Source: Astrothelium macrocarpum
Lineage: Eukaryota > Ascomycota > Dothideomycetes > Trypetheliales > Trypetheliaceae
Assembly: GCA_021030915.1 (NCBI GenBank)
Contig: JAGEMR010000058.1
Location: 62,001-126,000, forward strand
Length of the DNA: 64,000 nt
Reading direction: 5' to 3'
Part shown: positions 57,034 through 64,000 of the stretch, piece after piece
How positions within the stretch are numbered: the stretch's first letter is position 1
How the letters are laid out: each line of letters starts with the position of its first letter
The notes under the pieces: generated by a model
Database searches by the model: none
Seen by the model: the letters and a program-made list of their open reading frames with translations, nothing else
Told to the model about the DNA's origin: nothing
Position numbers and translations under genes: made by a program

Positions 57034-58434
57034 ATGCCAACATCGGTTCCTTCCAGTGATGGTGGCGATTTATTTCCGGAGTTTAGTGATGGTAATGTTA
57101 TTGTTCTCATCGCTCCAGGTTATCGGCTCAAGCTCCACGTCGACCATTTGAAACGCTCTGCAGAACGTTTTAAGAAGTTGTTCGCTGAAGGTGCGACGTC
57201 AAAAGATCAGGCTGAGGCCATCCACGGTGCACTTTCTCGGAATACATCCCTTAACGAAGCCCCCATTGCTCCACCTCCAAGAAAGCGAGCCAAAAAGACT
57301 GATGCTACACACTATCTCGTCCTTCAAGGTGTCAACGAGCTTAATTTCCAGAGCTCTCCTGGTGTTCTTACTCCCACGGTAAGGATTCATACACTTAATC
57401 TATGTCTCTCGACTTTAGAAACGGAATACTAACAAATCTCACGCAAAAACCAGACCAAGGATGTTGCCGTGAAAAATTCTGCTTTCCTGGCAGGTAATCT
57501 CAATGCGAAGATTGAGCCGCGCTATGTTCGCCTTTGGTATAATGTGCTGGGTTCCTTTTATAACGCCCCCTTGAGGCTTGATCAAACTGATCTTGCGACT
57601 CTGCTCATTGATAGTCACGGGATGGAAGCTATTGCTAGTTGGCTTGGCTGCGTTCCCGTGCTTTCTTACCGAATTGAACATGCTCTCCTGGGTCAAGGAG
57701 ATGCACTCTGGAAGGCAATACTCAACAATCCGATTGCTTGGATCGGTCTCGCCTGGAAGCTCGGCGCCAAAGAAATTTACAAGGAAACCCTCATTCATTT
57801 GGCGGGGTTATTCCACCGCCTAACTTGTGACGAAAAAGGCAGAATCCCTCCCGCAATCCTTCCCAAGGTTATGGAAAAGGCCGAAGTTCTCGAGCAATTC
57901 AAAGCCAACGTGGATTTCCGCCTTGCGACTTGGCTCTCGCCTGACCTAAAACCTCGCGGGATTATGAACGGTGCTACATCAGGACAAGATCACGGACGCA
58001 TGGCATATGCGGACAACATCTATATGTGGGTTGCGCAGCATCTCTTTGATCATTTCCTCAAATTTGCTTTTCAGAACGGGGACAATCGCGGGGCTTCCGA
58101 TGGTGGGTACGCCTTTTACGACTGCGTCTTCAAAGCCAACTATCTCACCAAGGAGGACCAAGACAAGTTTCATAGTGGAGACTGTCCCATGACGCCCAAG
58201 GGACAGCGAGTGTTATACAATGCGCTTACGGATCTAAAGATCCAAGTCAAGGACTTGGTCAGGCCCCTGTTCTCAAACGCAGCAAGGATTGACAGAGACA
58301 AGGAGAAAGTGATGCATTTCACGTGTGTGCCAATCGCCGACAAGGATTTAGATTGGCTTATAGAAGCGAAAGGGTGGCATTCGGGACACAGTATTGAGGA
58401 AAGTGATGAGGCGATGAGTGAAGAAGACGACTGA
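57034..58434 (+). CDS. BTB/POZ-like domain protein
   Basis: Two exons (57034-57378 and 57454-58434; intron with GTAAGG donor, TACTAAC branch and ACCAG acceptor) give 441 residues. The N-terminus resembles a fungal BTB/POZ fold: FSDGNVIVLIAPGYRLKLHV, then HLKRSAERFKKLFAEG. A Lys/Arg-rich insert (PPPRKRAKK) could be a nuclear signal. The rest (about residues 115-410) is a helical region with IDSHGMEAIASWLGCVPVLS, NPIAWIGLAWKLGAKEIYKE and HLAGLFHRLTC, as in Pezizomycotina BTB proteins that lack Kelch or zinc fingers. The C-terminus is acidic (ESDEAMSEEDD). BTB proteins often act as homodimers or Cul3 adaptors; the role here is unknown. Confidence 0.65.
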
Positions 58435-58804
58435 TGGAGTTGAAAGTTTGAAGACATCAAAGGTCTCTGTTTCTGCAACGATTGAATAGGAGTGCTCAAA
58501 ACCATTTCAATCTAATAACTATTATGAACAACCATGATGACAATGCAAGGGCGAGCCTGCGGTTGCTCTATCCTTGCAGACCTTTGATTCTGGAATTGCT
58601 TAGATAGCTTCATTCAATAACATTACACTTTGTTTAGAAAGATACTATGCTCATGTCAGAAATTGGGGCATAAGAGAGATGCATTCTTTTTGGTCGACGA
58701 CTTCAGCCGGTTGGTTCCAATGAACGGGGCAAAATATGCCGTCGTTATATTGACATGCTATAGTATAGACGCTCTTGAGTATTGTAAAAATCCCGCACCT
58801 TCAC
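58435..58804. other. Intergenic, converging 3' ends
   Basis: 3' regions of the BTB-like and complex I subunit genes; nothing else is seen. Confidence 0.4.
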
Positions 58805-59102
58805 CTAATCATCATAACCTTCTGGTATCTTCCTCGGACCTGGCGGTACTATCAATCGACCATGTCAGCGTTCGTTGTGAGGCGATGATGCCTAGTAGTG
58901 ACCGCAAGTGAGACATACTTGGATATGTAAGTGGGATTGGCGGTCGGTCTGGATCTCCAAAGCGTTTCCGGAGAGGAGGGACTACTACAAGAATGACTGG
59001 GCCGAGCGCACCAACAGCCACAGAGTAGAATATTGCTGGCTTTTCATGAGAGGCCCAACGCAAGAATCGAAAAGGTTGGCGGAAGAAATATGGGCGGACC
59101 AT
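58805..59102 (-). CDS. nuo-9.5: NADH:ubiquinone oxidoreductase 9.5 kDa subunit
   Basis: Accessory subunit of mitochondrial complex I in the inner membrane. Two exons (59102-58919 and 58848-58805; 70-nt intron with GTATGT donor and GATAG acceptor) give 75 residues. The first exon reads FRQPFRFLRWASHEKPAIFY and then one membrane segment (VAVGALGPVILVVVPP) followed by RKRFGD. The junction joins IPLTYP to IPPGPRKIPEGYDD, the family's conserved C-terminus. The second exon encodes only 14 residues plus the stop. Confidence 0.95.
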
Positions 59103-59406
59103 GACGGTTGCGGAGGGATTGAGGAGGGAGAGGCGAGGTTTCGATTGAAGCTGCCTATGTGCATTTCAGGTCAGCATAGCTCGTTGATTCTCCAACATGG
59201 TCTTGAGCCTTGCCTTGGAACCACAGGTAATCAAGATGTCTCAATTGGCATATTCCAATTGTGAATGAGCTCTAGATTGAAGTTCCTCGCACCCGAACAG
59301 CAGCGGCGGAGTTTTGTCCTCCGCGGGCAAAGTCTTGGCAACACCATACGTTGCCAGAGCTCTACAGCTTGGAGCCTTCAATTGACCTCACAAGACGACC
59401 AGCACC
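59103..59406. promoter_or_regulatory. Bidirectional promoter region (nuo-9.5 / wbp1)
   Basis: 304 bp separate the divergent start codons of two membrane-complex genes. No specific element was identified. Confidence 0.55.
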
Positions 59407-60991
59407 ATGCGGGCCATTCTTTCTTTTCTGCTATTGGTCCTTCTCGGTGTGGTGCAGGCCGTCAGTCACACTGGCAACCGGATATTGGTGGTAACGGAAG
59501 AGGTGGCTGAAAATGAAAAGTACAACAAATTCTGGAGCGACCTTACAAGTATTATTATCCCACCACAATTGTTGATTGAGGGAAAAAAGCTAGAATAAAC
59601 ATTGATGACTTTGTCACACAGGTCGAGGCTACAAGGCCACTTTCAGACCCATCAAAAGCGACGATGTCTCTCTCTTCCAACTTGGCGAACGAGCTCACGA
59701 CCACTTGATCCTCTTTCCCAATAAATCAAAAGGTCTCGGAACAGTCCTTTCCCCCAAAAATATTCTCGAATTCGCGAAAATAGGCGGAAATGTCCTCTTC
59801 GCGTTGTCTGGCGACTCTCCTACTCCAGCTGCCATCAGCTCTCTCCTCCTTGAACTCGACATTCATCTTCCACCTGACCGCAACGCCGTTATTGTCGATC
59901 ACTTCAACTACGATATCTCCTCCGCCGCTGATAAGCATGATGTCCTCGTGCTTCCGCCCATTCAACCCCTCCGATCTGATGTCAAGAATTTCTTTGAAAC
60001 TGAAAACCCACTTGCCGTTCCTCGAGCCGTTGGTCAAGTCCTTGGTAATGCGAGTCCTCTTCTTACACCAATCCTTCGAGCGCCCAACACAGCATACAGC
60101 TATAATCCGAAAGACGATGGCGAGGCTGTCGAAGATCCATTCGGCTTCGGAAGCCAGCTCTCTGTTGTTTCGGCCATGCAAGCGCGCAATTCTGCACGCT
60201 TTACTGTTCTAGGATCAGCAGAAATGCTCGAGGATAAGTGGTTTGACGCCTCAGTGAAGCTGAGTGGGAAAACAACGAAGACAGGGAACCAGGAGTTCGC
60301 CAAGAAACTAACATCATGGACTTTCCAGGAGACAGGTGTATTGCTTGTGGGAAGCTTGACCCATTATCTGAACGAAGGGAGCAATAAGGGCGTTATAAAT
60401 GAAAGTTCAGTCAGCGTCAGTGATCTAAATCCCAAGATCTATAAAATCAAGGACGAAGTCGTAAGTTTCATTCAACCCCTGATCTCAATCCTATCCCCTA
60501 TCCAACCCTGCATTCAATGTGTTAATCGGCGCTAAATTACACAACAGACTTACTCTATCGAGCTCTCCGAATGGCAAAACGATCACTTTGCTGCTTACAT
60601 CCCACCTCCCACGGACTCCATCCAACTCGAATGCACCATGCTCTCCCCCTTCCACCGACTCACCCTCACCCCATCGGCCTCTCTTTCCACACCCAACGCA
60701 ACCCTCTACACCACCTCGTTCACCCTCCCGGATCAACACGGCATCTTCAACTTCCGCGTCAACTACAAGCGGCCCTTCCTCACCAACGTCGACGAGAAGC
60801 GCACTGTTTCGGTACGTCATCTGGCGCATGACGAGTACACGAGGAGCTACGCGATTAGCGGCGCATATGTGTGGATTGTGGGAGTGTGGACGACGGTGGT
60901 GGGCTGGTTGCTGTTTGTGGGAATGTGGTTGTATGCAGCGCCGACGGAGGAGGAGAGGAGGAAGATGGGGAAGGGGAAAAAGACGCAGTGA
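59407..60991 (+). CDS. wbp1: Oligosaccharyltransferase 48-kDa subunit Wbp1
   Basis: Essential subunit of the ER complex that transfers the lipid-linked glycan to Asn of nascent proteins. Three exons (59407-59548, 59622-60460, 60548-60991) give 474 residues. A signal peptide starts the protein (MRAILSFLLLVLLGVVQAVS), followed by HTGNRILVVTEE. Conserved lumenal blocks include HLILFPNKSKGLG, NVLFALSG, DHFNYD and ENPLAVPRAVGQVLGNASPL. A single membrane segment lies near the C-terminus (WIVGVWTTVVGWLLFVGMW). The last four residues are KKTQ, a dilysine ER-retrieval signal as in yeast Wbp1. The last exon shows the sharpest C-to-G codon switch in the window, near 60.81 kb. Confidence 0.95.
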
Positions 60992-61700
60992 GGTCTGGCG
61001 TTGGGGTAGCGTTGTGATGGAGAATGAGTGGGGAGCGGATCCTGGTATCTTGGCTCCTTTAGGGGTACAAGTGGACCCCATTGGCTTGTATCTATAGGCA
61101 TTTGTTTAGATAAAAAGTCTGAAGTTTCAAAGGCATATGCATTCCGTTAAGCAGGAATCTCTGCTGAGCAGGGCGATGCAATAGCTTGCAATATGATGGA
61201 ATCTTTCAATTTTCATATGCATTATTTTCAAGAGTGTTCAATTACTCATATGGTAATTGGAAGCCTGAGTAGGTACTTATGTCGGCTTGAGACCTACAAA
61301 GCAGATCATAGGTGAGAGTATGAACTCTTTTCCCTGATGAGCCTATAACATTTTGAAACTCCGAGACTTCTCCCCATTAATGAAAATTGAGAAGAATGTG
61401 CAACATGAATTTGATATTTGTCAAGAAGCTAGCCGATTATCCTTTCTTGCAGTTGTCGGCGTCTGATCTTGGTTTGCTTGTGAGCTATCCCTGTGAAATG
61501 ACGTAGAGCAGCAACCATGAATTCCATTATCCACCTTGAGCGCGTCCAAGCTACGCAGTCTTGGAACCGCGTCACCTCCACAGCACTCATCCCCAAATCT
61601 CAATTCTTACCCTTAAAAAGGCGACTTCGTCTTCGAAGTTAGCTACGACTATAGTATGGACAACTGAGGCTTGACCAAAGGCACAAAACCCGTACCGGCT
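60992..61700. other. Intergenic between wbp1 and the PIP-kinase-like gene
   Basis: AT-rich; no gene recognised. Confidence 0.4.
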
Positions 61701-62804
61701 ATGGGCGGAATCCGCGAAGACCGAATTAGCAGTTCGATTTTGAATGCGATATTTCACAATACCACAGATCATCGTAGTTTCAGCAGTCGGCTGAAGGCCT
61801 TATTTTCCTTTATCCATCTTGTGTTGACCCGATGGCGAGACGACCTGTTCTCGAAATTAAGAAAAGACGTTTGGGGTCTGAAAGAGGAAGAATACCGACA
61901 AAGCTTTAGAAGGGACGTGGATGGAAAAAAGAAAACAAAGCTGGTTCCAGTAGGCGATCTTGGATATTCTGGTTCCGTACGACCTCACCTTCGAAGCTAA
62001 AGCCTACCTTCAATTGTATTCTAACAGCACGCGCAGACTTTCTTTACCACTCCCGACTCAAAGTTCCTCATCAAAAGCCTACCTCGCCACTTTGAACATG
62101 AATTCTTTCGCTCGGATCTCTTACCTCATTACTACCATCACATGAGCGAACATCCGCATTCCCTTCTCGTCCGCATCACCGATCTTCTACACGCACCCCC
62201 TCCGCAACTAGGTGTCCTCCTTGGTGCAGCGCCTTCGCATCACATGGTCATGGAAAATGCAATGTATGGCCGCGAATCGGACCCGACGACTAAGGAGAAA
62301 TGGGAGTCATACGACTTGAAGCCTATGAGTTACTTCTATCCCGAGCGTGATCTTATGGACGGTAGATTGGCACCGGACAGTGTGAAGAGTAGGCTGGCTG
62401 ATAAATTTGAGGACAAAATCAGAGTGACGAAAAGTGAAGCGAGAGAGTTAAAAGAGCAACTGGAGATTGATACTCAACAACTTGCGGACACAAATGCAGT
62501 TGATTACTCGTTGTTCCTGGTACGCTTTCCTGCTTCGTTAAATCCGCCAACGACATCTGCCAAACAAAGCCCGTGGCGTCAAGGCATTGTGGACCGCAAT
62601 GGAGAGTGGAAATATCGCGCTGTGTTACTCGATTTCTTCTGGGCTAAGCATAAGCTACGCGCAAAGGCAATGACCGGACTCGTAGGGAGCTTCCAGTGGT
62701 TGAGAGGGAAGAAAGATGAGCATATGAGTATCACAACGAACCCAAAAGAGTACCGCGAGAGGTTCTTAAAAATGGTTGATGAGATGTTTGAGGCTCAAGA
62801 CTGA
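61701..62804 (+). CDS. Stand-alone phosphatidylinositol-phosphate kinase-domain protein
   Basis: Two exons (61701-61976 and 62037-62804) give 347 residues, almost entirely a PIPKc fold. MGGIREDRISSSILNAIFHN is the N-terminal helix. Across the junction GDLGYSGS-TFFTTPDSKFLIKSLPR gives the glycine loop and ATP-binding Lys. Next come MSYFYPERDLMDGRL, the catalytic loop DYSLFLVRFP, the metal-binding LLDFFWAKHK, and MSITTNPKEYRERFLKMVDE at the C-terminus. All key Asp and Lys residues seem present, so an active kinase is plausible. Classic PI4P 5-kinases (Mss4) and Fab1 are far longer; this lacks their flanking domains, and the segment after LLDFFW, where the specificity loop sits, is short. Substrate specificity cannot be inferred. 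Confidence 0.8.
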
Positions 62805-64000
62805 TCCAAGAGAGTGACGTTAACGCTGAAAAGTTGGAAAGAAAAGCATTTCCCCGGGCAGTCCAGAGGCATGCTTCATACTTTCTTCCCTTCGAGCGTA
62901 TTGGGCATGCATCCAAATCACCTCAGCGAATACCCTGGTTTCCTATTTACCTCTACTGATCGGTTTCCAGTTTGAATGCTTTCCCTTGGAAGGCGAAAAC
63001 ATGAAGAGCCTCTGACGTAGTTGCTGAGCTGCGCGAGCTTTGGTACCCAGGTTTCTCCACAGCCAACTGAAATCGAGGAAATGATTCTACCTTCTATTTG
63101 GAATCATTGGTCTTCCTACGTATTCCTACGTCCCTTTGACCACATACATTACCTTGACAATTTGGGACATTTTGCATCATTGTCAATGTTATCTTTCATA
63201 GTTGTCCTGTTTCACTTTTCTCAACCCCGTTTTTCCGGCGATGCATCACGAATTCTACCCCAGATGATCTTTTCATTTGGCGAAGTCCGGATCACACGTT
63301 CTGTGTCGGGCTTGACCGTGGAAACGTCAAAGTTGAGTTTTAATCAAATTATTGCTAATACGGACTGGTTGAACCTCGAGGCTGGATTGGAATGAAGATC
63401 ATTTGTGATACCCTAACAAAGCGTGATATTATCGAAAGATTCGTATAGCCCTGTTCAAACTCTTCATAATTCAATTACGAGACATGAGTGTCAGGTTTAC
63501 TTGTTTCCGTTTCGTGATTAAGCATGCCTAACATTTTGGAGAGTTGGAGCAATGTTCGCGGGAGACAGGAGGATAGGAAATGATCACTACTCTCGACGCA
63601 ACTACTGGAGACCGAGATTGAAGCATAGACTAAATTGGCAAGCATCGAAAGCATAAGAGGCGTCTCAGCGAGCCTAGAAAAGACACGAATCCAGTCTCTT
63701 CAGGAATCGCCACATTACATGGTTGAGCACGAAACAGTGAAAGCCTGATCAGCAAACCGCGAATCAAGAAAAAACTTGACTCATTACTGAAAGTGTCTTG
63801 TCCCTACGAACTTGTGCCTCTCTCATCATGAGGCAAAAAACGGCCAAACGTGCCGCCCAAATACATATTACATGTTAACATTTGTTGGGGGCACAGCTTT
63901 GATTTCCCGTTACCCCAGAAATGTTGGAAGTGGGGTGGAGACAACGTGTAGTCAATTCAGGATGAACTGAAGTCGAGCCGCACGGCTCGAGCGCTGCCTG
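62805..64000. other. Intergenic to the end of the window
   Basis: No gene recognised. A 124-codon frame (63021-63395) lacks domain support. Confidence 0.4.

Noticed and set aside
63021..63395. 124-codon frame near the window end
   Set aside because: No recognisable domain and no intron or start-context support.

Overview
The window is nuclear DNA of a filamentous ascomycete (Pezizomycotina). Evidence: short GT-AG introns (about 45-170 nt) with CTAAC-type branch points, decayed HET-domain (heterokaryon incompatibility) genes, WSC and GPI-type cell-wall proteins, a fungal pogo/Fot-like transposon, very AT-rich decayed repeats of the kind left by repeat-induced point mutation, and a complex I 9.5 kDa subunit. 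The class cannot be fixed from sequence alone; Leotiomycetes is only a guess. No rRNA, tRNA, CRISPR or virus was recognised.

0-17 kb is an accessory-looking region. Two decayed DNA transposons (803-2969 and 15367-16802) bracket HET relics (3.0-3.3 kb and 7.76-8.0 kb), a large secreted Gly/Ser/Thr-rich protein with a GPI-like tail (3817-6544), and a 1,539-residue WSC-domain protein with a long Ser/Thr repeat (10168-14834). One housekeeping gene, the NAC beta subunit (8561-9443), lies among them.

17.6-47 kb is a dense housekeeping block: Dnf-type P4-ATPase lipid flippase, a probable SMC5/6-interacting CANIN protein, V-ATPase subunit E, a NIPA-like magnesium transporter, a NAA50-like N-acetyltransferase, MICOS subunit Mic19, a small secreted protein, the MADS-box factor Mcm1, a WW-domain repeat protein, glucokinase and the Sen1 helicase. 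47-64 kb is looser: an orphan 741-residue protein, an AsnB-type asparagine synthetase, a BTB-like protein, complex I NUO-9.5, the oligosaccharyltransferase subunit Wbp1 and a stand-alone PIP-kinase domain. Intron-exon models were built by hand; nearly all keep frame and reconstitute conserved family motifs across each junction.

The genes do not form one pathway. The most interesting signals are: (1) a recurring inversion of GC skew inside the last 200-500 bp of about ten coding regions, where C-ending codons give way abruptly to G-ending codons, so the plus strand always reads C-rich then G-rich whatever the gene's direction; (2) two introns in the NAC beta gene separated by a single-nucleotide exon (or a stwintron-like arrangement); (3) HET relics lying head-to-head, consistent with an inversion; and (4) two transposons whose termini stayed GC-rich and intact while their interiors decayed to AT.
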